Below, piece after piece: positions 41,256 through 49,126 of a DNA stretch of 55,180 nucleotides. Location of the stretch: positions 1 to 55,180 of the IMG/VR virus record IMGVR_UViG_3300020189_001839; one strand, given 5' to 3'. The position numbers and the translations under genes are program-made. Position 1 is the stretch's first letter. Each line of letters starts with the position of its first letter. Under the pieces are notes generated by a model. That model saw only the letters and a list, made by a program, of their open reading frames with translations. It was not told the DNA's origin and made no database searches. This stretch comes from a virus.

Positions 41256-42233
41256 ATGGATAACATACAAAGTTTTTCTAAGAGATACTACCTCTCACTA
41301 AACGAGGATCTGAAAATAAATTGGGGTGGATCCGGTTTACCTCTAGACAAGGAGATCGATATAAACGGTGAATCTATCAAGCCCTATGATGTTGCTACAA
41401 GAGTGGTCGATGCTTGGTTGGAGAATGTAAAAGAAGTTTCCGCCAATAATATTGAGAAGTCTTCTGATAGAGCTATATTTAATGCAGCATTTAATAGAAT
41501 ATCTAAGAAAATTTTCCCAACGCTTATTAGCTATATAATCCCAACTGTAGAATTTGACGGTAAGGATATTATAGAAAATAAGAAATCAAATGCAGGATCT
41601 TTTTGGAAGGAAGCTTGGCCTCAGGTATGGCAAGAGTTCAGTGCTATTGAGAGAGGTTTAATAGAGAAGTTCACAATTCTAGGGAAGGATACTACTTATG
41701 ATGAGATTATGAAAGGTCTTGGTGAAACTCTTTCCGATGGAAGTCCATATGCATCTTATAAAAGTGAAATTGCTAACCAAATGAGATTATTCTACGATAT
41801 GTTAGGTAAGACTTTTTCTGAAATGTTTAATAATGAGAAAGTAAATCTTAGCAACGATCTTATAATTGAAATCGCAAACGATCTGAACTCAAAAATTAAG
41901 GGATCTAAGATAGACTTTGGTGTAGCAAGAAAAGAGGAAGTTGAAGGCAAGATCGACGACGTTGAAACTAAGGATCTTCCAGCACAATCAAAGAAAGAAT
42001 TCGACACGATTGTAAAGAATATAGAGGATTTTTCTAAAAAGGCTTTTGATGCTACTGCAGCTAAAGAATCTCCAAAGGAAGAATCTGGTGATAAAGGAAA
42101 GGAAAGCTCGTCTACTAATAGCTATGCATCAATACCAACTGATGTTCAATCTGTGAGAAAATGGGCAGAAACACTCAATCCTGTAGATAAGAGAGTTATT
42201 ATCGACACTATTAGATCTACCGGTATGCAATAG
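41256..42233 (+). CDS. Tagged helical protein, putative head-internal protein
   Basis: A 325-residue protein. Its N-terminus MDNIQSFSKRYYLSLNE is a variant of the tag, ending in L-N-E. The long, mostly helical body (WKEAWPQVWQEFSAIERGLIE) is followed by an acidic, Ser/Lys-rich linker (about 240-285) and a short C-terminal helix. No enzyme motif is visible. A late box precedes it and a terminator follows, so it forms a separate late transcript. By size and tag it is similar to T4 internal head proteins, but no homology is claimed. Confidence 0.6.
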   Translation: MDNIQSFSKRYYLSLNEDLKINWGGSGLPLDKEIDINGESIKPYDVATRVVDAWLENVKEVSANNIEKSSDRAIFNAAFNRISKKIFPTLISYIIPTVEFDGKDIIENKKSNAGSFWKEAWPQVWQEFSAIERGLIEKFTILGKDTTYDEIMKGLGETLSDGSPYASYKSEIANQMRLFYDMLGKTFSEMFNNEKVNLSNDLIIEIANDLNSKIKGSKIDFGVARKEEVEGKIDDVETKDLPAQSKKEFDTIVKNIEDFSKKAFDATAAKESPKEESGDKGKESSSTNSYASIPTDVQSVRKWAETLNPVDKRVIIDTIRSTGMQ

Positions 42234-42253
42234 ACATCACCACAATCAAATTT

Positions 42254-42281
42254 AAATCCCGGCAATAGTCGGGATTTTTTG
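42254..42281 (+). terminator. Intrinsic terminator before the clamp gene
   Basis: AAATCCCG and CGGGATTT pair around GCAATAGT, and the stem is followed by a T-tract. Confidence 0.87.
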
Positions 42282-42340
42282 TGTAGAGACGAAATTAATT
42301 CCTGTAGGTACTATAGAAGATTAAAGTTAAATCACAAGAA

Positions 42341-43102
42341 ATGAAGATTAGGGTAACAAGCACAAGCAATCTGATTGCTTTTCTAAAGAAGCTTAAGGTC
42401 GTTGATAAAAGTGTTCTTTTGGAATTGAACGCTGAAAAATTGTTTTGTAAAGTACACACGCCAGATAAGGCTGTTATGAAATACTCATCCGTTGATATCA
42501 ACCAGGTGTTCGAAGAGGTACCTGGGTTTGATGATCTTGGGTGTGATCGAGTTAAGATTGGATTGATTGATGTTACACGTTTAATGGATTGCTTTAAGCA
42601 CTTCCGTCCAGAAGAGGATATACACCTGGATCTAACAATCTCTGAAGTTGATGGAGAATGTGTTGCCTCTGAAATGCAAGTGGTATCCCCGTCTTTGAAG
42701 ATCAAGATTAGATGTGCTGATCTTTCCCTCCTTTCATATGTTGAAGACACTATCTTAGGAATGGTTCATTCAAAGGAAGATGCCATGTCTAAATTCAAAA
42801 TCTATAATTCAGATTTTTCATCTGTAATGTCTCTTTGTGGTTTAGAGTCCAACTCGGAAGAACTTCTTGTATATAGGGTAAACAAAGAGCAAGTAAAGAT
42901 TACTGGTGACTCCTTTGATTATAAGCTAAATATTGGAACCTCTGAAATAGAGGTTGAAGATCCTCTAGAATCTTCCATTTATAAATCCCACTTAAACTAC
43001 GTTGATGCTGAATCCTCTGAATGCTACGTTCACGAAAATCGTATAGTGTTTTTCTCTGAACAAACAGAAACATCAACAGCAGTTGGAATCATAGAAAAAT
43101 AA
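42341..43102 (+). CDS. 45: gp45-like sliding clamp
   Basis: A 253-residue protein with a two-domain strand-helix repeat pattern expected of a PCNA-type clamp. The first half is MKIRVTSTSNLIAFLKKL then ILLELNAEKLFCKVHTPD-like strands, and the second half repeats strands around VYRVNKEQVKITGD. Length is near T4 gp45 (228 residues). It lies four bases upstream of the C-terminal half of DNA polymerase, in a T4-like association (genes 45 and 43 are close in T4). It tethers the polymerase to DNA and, in T4, activates late promoters together with gp55 and gp33. Confidence 0.72.
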   Translation: MKIRVTSTSNLIAFLKKLKVVDKSVLLELNAEKLFCKVHTPDKAVMKYSSVDINQVFEEVPGFDDLGCDRVKIGLIDVTRLMDCFKHFRPEEDIHLDLTISEVDGECVASEMQVVSPSLKIKIRCADLSLLSYVEDTILGMVHSKEDAMSKFKIYNSDFSSVMSLCGLESNSEELLVYRVNKEQVKITGDSFDYKLNIGTSEIEVEDPLESSIYKSHLNYVDAESSECYVHENRIVFFSEQTETSTAVGIIEK

Positions 43103-43106
43103 TAGC

Positions 43107-44252
43107 ATGTCTGAAGTACCAGCGCTAAGGGAAAAAATTGAAAAGCTCACTGCATTAAAGAATGAGCTGAAGAACGAGGAGCAAGCAGTTAAACTTACCA
43201 TGAACTCAATCTACGGAGCGATTGGTAACAGCTGGTTTGTTTGTTTCAATCCTGAGGTTGCTGAAGCTGTGACACTGCAAGGACAAGACTTGATCAAGCA
43301 CTCCGAGAAGATACTTCACAAGTACTTCCACGAGTTTTGGCATAAAGATAAAGAGCTGCACGAAAAACTTGGTCTTACGAATGTTAAGAGGATTCGCAAA
43401 CCAATGGTTGTGTATGGAGATACTGATTCTAACTACGTTACCTTCCAGGAGGTTGTTTCATCTTGCGATGGTTGGAAAGGAACGGATAAAGATCTTATCC
43501 TGTCTATAAACGAAAACAGGCTTGTTGGGTATCTTAAGAAATGTTTTGATATCTATGCAGAAAAATGGGGTACTGATAATTACCAAGATTTTGAGATGGA
43601 AACTCTATCCATCAATGGAATTTTCCTTGGTAAAAAAAAGTATGTAACAAATATTGTTTACTCCGATGGGGTTCACTCAGACCCCCTAACATCAATTAAG
43701 ACTACCGGAGTTGAGATGGTTAAGGGTGGCACTCCTTCCTTTGTAAGAGAAAAGCTGATCTACCTAACTAAGTTTATTTTTGAACGCGGTAGGTCGTTTG
43801 AACTAAGAGAGTTTGTCAGGGAGCTAAAATCCATTAAAACAGATTTTAAAGCTCAAGAGCCTGAGAATATAGCTGTTGCTGTAAATCTCAATAATTATGA
43901 GAAGTTCGTTCTTAATGATACAACAGCATTAGAGGTAGCAAAGGGATGTCCCATCCACGTGAGAGCTTCAGCTTACCACAATTACTTATTAAATTCAACA
44001 AAATACAAGGACAAATATCCTTTGATCGGGGGTGGAGAAAAGGTAAGATTCTATTTTGTTAAGGTTAAGAACCCCGGGGATAACAATGTGTTTGCGTATT
44101 CTCAAGGAACTTTTCCATATGAATTTGCTCCCCCGATAGATTTTGATCAGCAGTTTACAAAGACTATTCTGGATCCAATTAACAGATTCATAGAGGTAAT
44201 GGGTCACACTCCTATATCACCTAATCTGTTCATGATTAACACTTTATTTTAA
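43107..44252 (+). CDS. 43B: B-family DNA polymerase, C-terminal half (gp43B)
   Basis: A 381-residue half that begins with the second fingers helix (REKIEKLTALKNELKNEEQ) and runs directly into motif B, KLTMNSIYGAIG (K29, N33, Y36, G37). Motif C is YGDTDS (D105, D107), followed by the KxY-type segment GKKKYVTNIVY and the thumb domain. It lacks the exonuclease and motif A, which are on the gene at 23760-25172. Together the two halves have 851 residues, close to T4 gp43 (898). It is directly downstream of the clamp gene. No intein sequence is present, so the halves must associate non-covalently. Confidence 0.93.
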   Translation: MSEVPALREKIEKLTALKNELKNEEQAVKLTMNSIYGAIGNSWFVCFNPEVAEAVTLQGQDLIKHSEKILHKYFHEFWHKDKELHEKLGLTNVKRIRKPMVVYGDTDSNYVTFQEVVSSCDGWKGTDKDLILSINENRLVGYLKKCFDIYAEKWGTDNYQDFEMETLSINGIFLGKKKYVTNIVYSDGVHSDPLTSIKTTGVEMVKGGTPSFVREKLIYLTKFIFERGRSFELREFVRELKSIKTDFKAQEPENIAVAVNLNNYEKFVLNDTTALEVAKGCPIHVRASAYHNYLLNSTKYKDKYPLIGGGEKVRFYFVKVKNPGDNNVFAYSQGTFPYEFAPPIDFDQQFTKTILDPINRFIEVMGHTPISPNLFMINTLF

Positions 44253-44444
44253 ATGGGATTTAATAAAAGATTTTTACCTGACATCTCCTCCCTAAAATTA
44301 ATAAGAGAGAGATATAATGATGATAGAATGTTCCTACACATTTATCTGTACTCCCCTGATGCGATCTTAGGTCCAGTCAGTTCTATGGAGTACCTTAAAT
44401 CAATAGAAAAAACCTATAACCAAAATGAGAAAGAAAGCAATTAG
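44253..44444 (+). CDS. Small protein downstream of the polymerase half
   Basis: A 63-residue, charged protein beginning directly after the polymerase stop (TAAATG). It contains a helical middle (LKLIRERYNDDRMFLHIYLY) and no known motif. Its 3' end overlaps the next gene by 20 bases. It belongs to the same transcript as clamp and polymerase, so it may be a small replication accessory protein, but nothing in the sequence proves it. Confidence 0.5.
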   Translation: MGFNKRFLPDISSLKLIRERYNDDRMFLHIYLYSPDAILGPVSSMEYLKSIEKTYNQNEKESN

Positions 44445-44805
44445 AGTTGAATATAGAAAGGAATCTGAATCCTTTCCTGAATGGCTTAAGTATGAAGTCA
44501 CTGTATTAAATGAGGATGGAACGACAGAAAATGTTCCTGCATATGGAAAGGATCTGCAAGATGCTCTAAGTAGAGTAGTACATGATGAGAAAGTTGAAAA
44601 AATAACCAAAAGGACAAAAAGGGTACCCGACTTAGTTTGGGTGATAATGTGGTTTGGTTATATGTTTGGGCTGGTGCAGTTAACAATTTTGCAATCCGGA
44701 TACGACGAGTTTGACGGACTGTTCTTTATTGGTGGCATGGTTATTTTGACTACCGCTATATTGAGCATCAAGAACTGGCTTAGACTTAGAAATCAGGATA
44801 AGTAA
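44425..44805 (+). CDS. Small membrane protein
   Basis: A 126-residue protein with a soluble basic N-terminal part (RKKAIRVEYRKESESFPEW) and two hydrophobic segments near the C-terminus (VWVIMWFGYMFGLVQLTIL and FFIGGMVILTTAILSI), so a two-pass membrane protein is likely. It overlaps its neighbours on both sides (20 bases upstream, one base downstream). The length and two helices would fit a holin of an unusual type, but there is no direct evidence. No family is recognised. Confidence 0.55.
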   Translation: MRKKAIRVEYRKESESFPEWLKYEVTVLNEDGTTENVPAYGKDLQDALSRVVHDEKVEKITKRTKRVPDLVWVIMWFGYMFGLVQLTILQSGYDEFDGLFFIGGMVILTTAILSIKNWLRLRNQDK

Positions 44806-45074
44806 TGGCAGACCCATTTTTAGAATACCTGTTTGATGACGGGTTTGAGGAATATAGAAATTTCATGTATGATAATTACTCCATGATTATGAAGTACCGT
44901 AAAGATTTCATTACGGATAAATATTTTTCAACCTTATTTAAATGTGAAAGGGTGAAAGAGCTGCTAGATTTTTTTGAATTGGAGGAGGATTTCCAAAAAT
45001 GTTCTGAACTCCAAAAATTGCACGCTGCAATGGAGGTAGAACATCTTTTCAGTGAGGTTGTAACAAGGATGTAG
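44805..45074 (+). CDS. Small acidic helical protein
   Basis: An 89-residue, Asp/Glu/Phe-rich helical protein coupled to the upstream gene by a TAATG overlap. It contains aromatic clusters (DPFLEYLFDDGFEEYRNFMY) and a Cys pair spaced in the middle (FKCERVKEL, FQKCSELQ). It has no recognisable motif. It ends 11 bases before the glycosyltransferase gene. Function is unknown. Confidence 0.5.
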   Translation: MADPFLEYLFDDGFEEYRNFMYDNYSMIMKYRKDFITDKYFSTLFKCERVKELLDFFELEEDFQKCSELQKLHAAMEVEHLFSEVVTRM

Positions 45075-45085
45075 ATAAACGAGTA

Positions 45086-45928
45086 ATGAGGATTTTGGTT
45101 TATTCTGATTCTGTGTACGAAAGCATGGTTAATGCTTTTATGGTTTCCAGAAAATATGCTAGTGTTGGGGATGTTCATGTCCTATACTACACAGTTGGTT
45201 TTGATTCTACTCTAGAATATCCAAATTTCACCAAGATCAGATATGAATTAGATCCGGAAAAACCGGACCTTACTTACTATAAACCAGATATTCTCATCGA
45301 TGGGCTAAATTATGACAGTCATATCCTCTATATGGATTGTGATATCATATTAAGTAAGAGGTTTGATCCAGAGAAGTTGATCAACGAAAGCTCTGAATTA
45401 CCAATATCATCCTCGGGACCACAAGACCACGTTTGGATATGGAAATCTTTTGGTGAGGAGACTATTGTTTATGATGAAACTAAGCTCATGGAATATTTCG
45501 GTATTGCTGAAAGATCTTGTAAATATTTATGGGCCAGCATGATTTCATATAACGACAATTGTCTAGATTTCCTGGAGGAGTGGAAATCGATCCTACTTAA
45601 TCCGTATCTTCTTAAGAAAAAAGAGATATATTTCCCTTTTAGAGAGGAGACCGCTTATAATATTACCCTCTGGAAAGGAGGCTGTACAGATTTTTTTGAC
45701 CTTGTATTTTTTAATACCACATCTTTTGATTCTTTTTTAAATATAGAGACAGAAGAAAACGTTGTTATAGATAAGTTCAGAGAATATTCGTTGGATAATT
45801 TAGATACTCGTTTGTACGAGACCTGTGATGATAGTAGTCGGATTTTATTCTACCATGGATTTAAACCCGGAAAAGATCTGGATAGTTTAGTTGAATGGAT
45901 GAAAAATAAAACGACCTTTGAAATTTAA
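45086..45928 (+). CDS. GT8-like glycosyltransferase
   Basis: A 280-residue protein with a GT-A fold pattern. It has an N-terminal strand and helix (MRILVYSDSVYESMVNAF), a second strand DVHVLYYTVGFD, and a metal-binding D-x-D in HILYMDCDIILSKRF. A late Trp/Lys segment, ITLWKGGCTDFFDL, and a FYHGFKPG near the end are reminiscent of family-8 enzymes. It is followed two bases later by a UDP-galactopyranose mutase, so a galactofuranose transferase is a reasonable guess. The acceptor could be a virion protein or the host envelope. Confidence 0.7.
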   Translation: MRILVYSDSVYESMVNAFMVSRKYASVGDVHVLYYTVGFDSTLEYPNFTKIRYELDPEKPDLTYYKPDILIDGLNYDSHILYMDCDIILSKRFDPEKLINESSELPISSSGPQDHVWIWKSFGEETIVYDETKLMEYFGIAERSCKYLWASMISYNDNCLDFLEEWKSILLNPYLLKKKEIYFPFREETAYNITLWKGGCTDFFDLVFFNTTSFDSFLNIETEENVVIDKFREYSLDNLDTRLYETCDDSSRILFYHGFKPGKDLDSLVEWMKNKTTFEI

Positions 45929-45930
45929 TA

Positions 45931-47043
45931 ATGAATGATACTTATGACTATATCGTAGTTGGCTCCGGTCTTTTTGGTAGTGTATTTGCACAACAACTTA
46001 CAGAGTCCGGTAAGAGTTGCCTTATCCTCGAGAGGAGGAATCATAGCGGTGGAAATTGCTATACCGAAAATGTGCATGGTATAGAGGTTCATAAATATGG
46101 ACCCCATATATTCCACACATCTGATGATGGCATTTGGAACTATGTAAACAGATTTGCTAAGTTTAATAATTATGTGAATAGACCCAAAGTTAAGTACGGG
46201 GAAAAAATATTTTCATTCCCGATTAACCTCATGACATTATATCAGCTTTTTGGTGTTAATACTCCCGAAGAGGCAAAGAAAAAATTAGACGAGGTTAGGA
46301 TAAAAATTAAGAAACCCTCAAACCTCGAAGAGTGGGTTCTTAATGAGGTTGGAGAAGAGATTTACGAAAAGTTTGTAAGGGGATACACTACTAAGCAATG
46401 GGGAAGAGACCCTAAAGAATTGCCTTCTTTCATCATAAGGAGACTACCGATAAGGTTAACATACGACGATAATTATTATTTCGATAAGTACCAAGGAATA
46501 CCTATTGGTGGTTACACCAAAATGATAGAGAATATCCAAGGTGATGTCCCGGTAAAGTTTAATGTTGATTTCTTAGAGGACAGAAAATATTGGGAATCTC
46601 AAGCCAAAAAAATAGTTTTCACCGGTCCTATCGACGAATTCTTTGATTATTCAGAGGGTATCTTAGAATATCGAAGTCTAGACTTCAATTCACAAATTTT
46701 AGATATTGAAGACTTTCAGGGAAATGCTTTAATAAACTACACTGAAGCCGATATACCTTGGACAAGGATATGTGAACACAAGCATTTTGATTGGGTAAAA
46801 TCAGATAAGACAGTCATTACCAAAGAGTTTCCCTCCGAGTGGAAATTAGGCAAAGAGAGGTTTTATCCAGTATCTGACGAAAAGAATAAAAACATTTATT
46901 CAGCCTACAAGAAATTGGCTGAACAAATTTCTGATAAGTATATATTTGGTGGAAGATTAGCTGAGTACAAATATTACGATATGCACCACGTAATCGGAAG
47001 TGCTCTTGCCAGATCCAAGAGGGAAATAAGCGTCACCAAGTAG
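45931..47043 (+). CDS. glf: UDP-galactopyranose mutase
   Basis: A 370-residue FAD enzyme that converts UDP-galactopyranose to UDP-galactofuranose. The Rossmann start is IVVGSGLFGSVFAQQL, with the ILERRNHSGGNCYTE FAD-binding segment. HKYGPHIFHTSDDGIWNYVN is the active-site histidine region, and YTTKQWGRDPKELP and IPIGGYTKM are typical Glf motifs. A late GGRLAEYKYYDMHHVIG segment completes the FAD site. It is paired with a GT8-like gene. Galactofuranose is absent from many animal glycans but common in bacterial surfaces, so the product is likely used on virions or to alter host glycans. Confidence 0.95.
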   Translation: MNDTYDYIVVGSGLFGSVFAQQLTESGKSCLILERRNHSGGNCYTENVHGIEVHKYGPHIFHTSDDGIWNYVNRFAKFNNYVNRPKVKYGEKIFSFPINLMTLYQLFGVNTPEEAKKKLDEVRIKIKKPSNLEEWVLNEVGEEIYEKFVRGYTTKQWGRDPKELPSFIIRRLPIRLTYDDNYYFDKYQGIPIGGYTKMIENIQGDVPVKFNVDFLEDRKYWESQAKKIVFTGPIDEFFDYSEGILEYRSLDFNSQILDIEDFQGNALINYTEADIPWTRICEHKHFDWVKSDKTVITKEFPSEWKLGKERFYPVSDEKNKNIYSAYKKLAEQISDKYIFGGRLAEYKYYDMHHVIGSALARSKREISVTK

Positions 47044-47052
47044 GATATATAC
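47044..47052 (+). promoter_or_regulatory. Late-promoter-like box GATATATAC
   Basis: The box directly follows the glf stop and lies 19 bases before the ATG of the tagged RimK-like gene. Confidence 0.5.
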
Positions 47053-47071
47053 ATCAAAGTAAATTTTACAC

Positions 47072-48541
47072 ATGCAAAGGATTTCCCCTGCACTTAATTT
47101 TCAATCTTTTCTAAATGAAGCCGAGAATAACGAATCCGTAGATATTCTTATGCTTAGTGGGGAATCAAAACCCAGCAAAACTGCTAAGTCTTTCGCAGAG
47201 GAGTGTGAGAAAAGAGGTTTAACATTTAATGTTGTTAACGTCAATAATGTGGTACTAGAGAAGGTCTATAATGGACACGTGGTTAAGTACACTGACGGAG
47301 AAGAGGCTAAAGAGATCTTAATAAGACCAGAGACTACAGCTATTGTTCCAAGGGGAGGAGTCACTACTAACTCCTACACAAAGCAAATTATGAGAGATCT
47401 TGAAGCATCTAGATATTTCTGTGTTAATTCTTTGGAATCTATAGAAATATGTGAAAGTAAATACCTCACATCAAAAGTCCTTGATGAGGAAGGGCTTCCA
47501 ACACCAAAATATGCTTTAGTTAATAGCACAAAGGGATTGGATAGAGCTCTTGAAGAAGTTGGGGGAGAATTTCCGGTAGTGATGAAGCTGTTGTCTGGTT
47601 CACAAGGTATTGGAGTTTCAATTGTAGACTCTTATGCATCTCTTAAGTCAGTCTACCAAACAATTCAAAAACTTGATCCTGATGGTGAAATACTTTTGCA
47701 GGAAAAGATCGATTCTGATTTCGATGTAAGGATTCAGGTAATAGTTAAAAAATTCGATCCTTTAAACCCGGGTGTAGAAAACTGCACAGTCCTAGGAGCA
47801 ATGAAAAGGCAAGCAGTAGAGAAAGACTTTAGGACTAATTATACCTTAGGTGGAGAGGTTTCAGCTTATGAAACTAATGAGGAGATTGAAAAAATAGCTT
47901 GTGAAGCAGCAAACAGTGTATCTTGTAACTGGTGTGGCGTTGATATTATGATTGACTCTAAAACTGGCAAGCCATTTATACTTGAGGTAAATTCATCACC
48001 AGGAACGGAAGGAATATCTGAAGCTATCGGAAAACCGATCGTAGGAGATGTCTTGGATTATATTGTAGACAAGAAGAATTGGTCTCAGACTAAGTTGGAG
48101 GTAGGATATCTTGAAACTTTAGAAATTCCATCCATCGGAAAAATGGTAGCTAAATTTGATACAGGAAACGGTTCCACAGCATCTTCTATCCATGCTGATG
48201 AAATTGAAGAAAATGGAGACACTCTCAAATTCAAGATTGGTGAAAATGAGATTGAAGGAAAAATTGTTGGCAGAACCAAAACTGAAATAGGTAGGGATAC
48301 AGACGAAAGACCCATTATAGAAATGGATATAGTTTTCAATGGCGTCAAGATTCCTAAAGTAAAAGTTGCACCAACAGACAGGATATCTAAAAGCACCCCG
48401 TTTTTAGCCAACCGGCCATTAATGAAAAAGCTTGGTGTTATGGTTAACCCTCACAAAGCTTTCGTGGTTTCTGACCAAGTTGATGGCTATTCACCAATGC
48501 AAGCAAAAGGAGATCCATATGGTGGAATAGAATTTATGTAA
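47072..48541 (+). CDS. Tagged RimK-like ATP-grasp ligase fused to RimB-like aspartyl protease domain
   Basis: A 489-residue fusion. The tag is MQRISPALNFQSFLNE followed by Ala (L-N-E|A). An ATP-grasp ligase follows with FPVVMKLLSGSQGIGVSIV (ATP loop), ILLQEKIDSDFDVRIQV, CNWCGVDIMIDSKTGKPF, and ILEVNSSPG (metal site), as in RimK enzymes that add glutamates to ribosomal protein S6. After about residue 340 a second domain has MVAKFDTGNGSTASSIHADE and GRDTDERPIIEMDI, the D-T-G and R-P-I pattern of RimB-type retropepsin-like proteins encoded beside rimK in bacteria. Packaging would deliver a ribosome-modifying enzyme at infection; that is a hypothesis. The fused domains are clear. Confidence 0.8.
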   Translation: MQRISPALNFQSFLNEAENNESVDILMLSGESKPSKTAKSFAEECEKRGLTFNVVNVNNVVLEKVYNGHVVKYTDGEEAKEILIRPETTAIVPRGGVTTNSYTKQIMRDLEASRYFCVNSLESIEICESKYLTSKVLDEEGLPTPKYALVNSTKGLDRALEEVGGEFPVVMKLLSGSQGIGVSIVDSYASLKSVYQTIQKLDPDGEILLQEKIDSDFDVRIQVIVKKFDPLNPGVENCTVLGAMKRQAVEKDFRTNYTLGGEVSAYETNEEIEKIACEAANSVSCNWCGVDIMIDSKTGKPFILEVNSSPGTEGISEAIGKPIVGDVLDYIVDKKNWSQTKLEVGYLETLEIPSIGKMVAKFDTGNGSTASSIHADEIEENGDTLKFKIGENEIEGKIVGRTKTEIGRDTDERPIIEMDIVFNGVKIPKVKVAPTDRISKSTPFLANRPLMKKLGVMVNPHKAFVVSDQVDGYSPMQAKGDPYGGIEFM

Positions 48542-48561
48542 ATTTTATACAAAAAGGATTA

Positions 48562-48570
48562 AATATATAG
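48562..48570 (+). promoter_or_regulatory. Late-promoter-like box AATATATAG
   Basis: The box lies 19 bases before the ATG of the small gene at 48590 and is a one-base variant of the GATATATAG box. Confidence 0.45.
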
Positions 48571-48589
48571 AATAGAAATAAAACCAATT

Positions 48590-48766
48590 ATGGCAGAAGA
48601 TAAAACAGAAAAAATCCAGGTCTTACTATCAACGGAAGACCTGGAAGAGCTTAGCAAAAAGATTTCTAAGAAAGCTTTAACCACAGGAGAACCCCCAGTT
48701 TCAATATCTCACTATGTGAGAGGGTTGATTAGAAGGGACCTGGGAAGATCTGCAGATAAGGATTAA
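48590..48766 (+). CDS. Small ribbon-helix-helix-like protein
   Basis: A 58-residue protein below the usual length cut-off. The pattern KIQVLLSTEDLEELSKKISKKAL then VSISHYVRGLIRRDLGR has a strand followed by two helices with a conserved SxYVRxLI turn, as in ribbon-helix-helix DNA-binding proteins. It may regulate transcription or act as a small DNA-binding virion protein. A late-type box lies 19 bases upstream. It is convergent with, and overlaps by four bases, the minus-strand acidic gene at 48763. Confidence 0.6.
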   Translation: MAEDKTEKIQVLLSTEDLEELSKKISKKALTTGEPPVSISHYVRGLIRRDLGRSADKD

Positions 48767-49092
48767 TCCCTGTTATTTACAAAATCTTCAAACCTCATTA
48801 CTCTACCAGGTGATGAGGTTTCTTGTGGTTGCGGTGTTTCTGAAGAAATATCCTCCTGATGGCTAGTAATTTCAGCAGCGGGTTCTGGTGTATCCATAAC
48901 ATCTCCAGTTGCTTCTGGACTTGATGTTTCAATGGATGGCGTTTCTGTGCTGATATCAGCAACTTCTGAATCGCTTTCTTCGCTGTTCTCAAAATCGCTT
49001 ACCTCGGGGGTAAGTTCGTCTGTGTTTGTTTCTTCCTGTGTTTCAAAATCGACCTGATCTTCGACCTTGATATCTTTTTCTTCTGTGGACAT
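48763..49092 (-). CDS. Acidic Glu/Ser/Thr-rich protein with C-terminal tag-like motif
   Basis: A 109-residue, extremely acidic, low-complexity protein on the minus strand (MSTEEKDIKVEDQVDFETQE...). It is intrinsically disordered in character and ends in VMRFEDFVNNRD, which resembles the aromatic tag found at other N-termini but lies at the C-terminus and lacks I/L-x-E. A minus-strand GATATATAT box lies about 25 bases upstream. Composition is similar to scaffold-core or head-assembly proteins, which are acidic in T4. It overlaps convergently with the RHH-like gene. It may be a chaperone or scaffold; low complexity makes this tentative. Confidence 0.5.
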   Translation of the reverse strand: MSTEEKDIKVEDQVDFETQEETNTDELTPEVSDFENSEESDSEVADISTETPSIETSSPEATGDVMDTPEPAAEITSHQEDISSETPQPQETSSPGRVMRFEDFVNNRD

Positions 49093-49117
49093 TTCAATTA
49101 TGTTTTAAAGTTATTGA

Positions 49118-49126
49118 ATATATATC
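49118..49126 (-). promoter_or_regulatory. Minus-strand late-promoter-like box GATATATAT
   Basis: The box reads GATATATAT on the minus strand, about 25 bases before the ATG of the acidic gene. It is another example of the box on the reverse strand. Confidence 0.4.
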
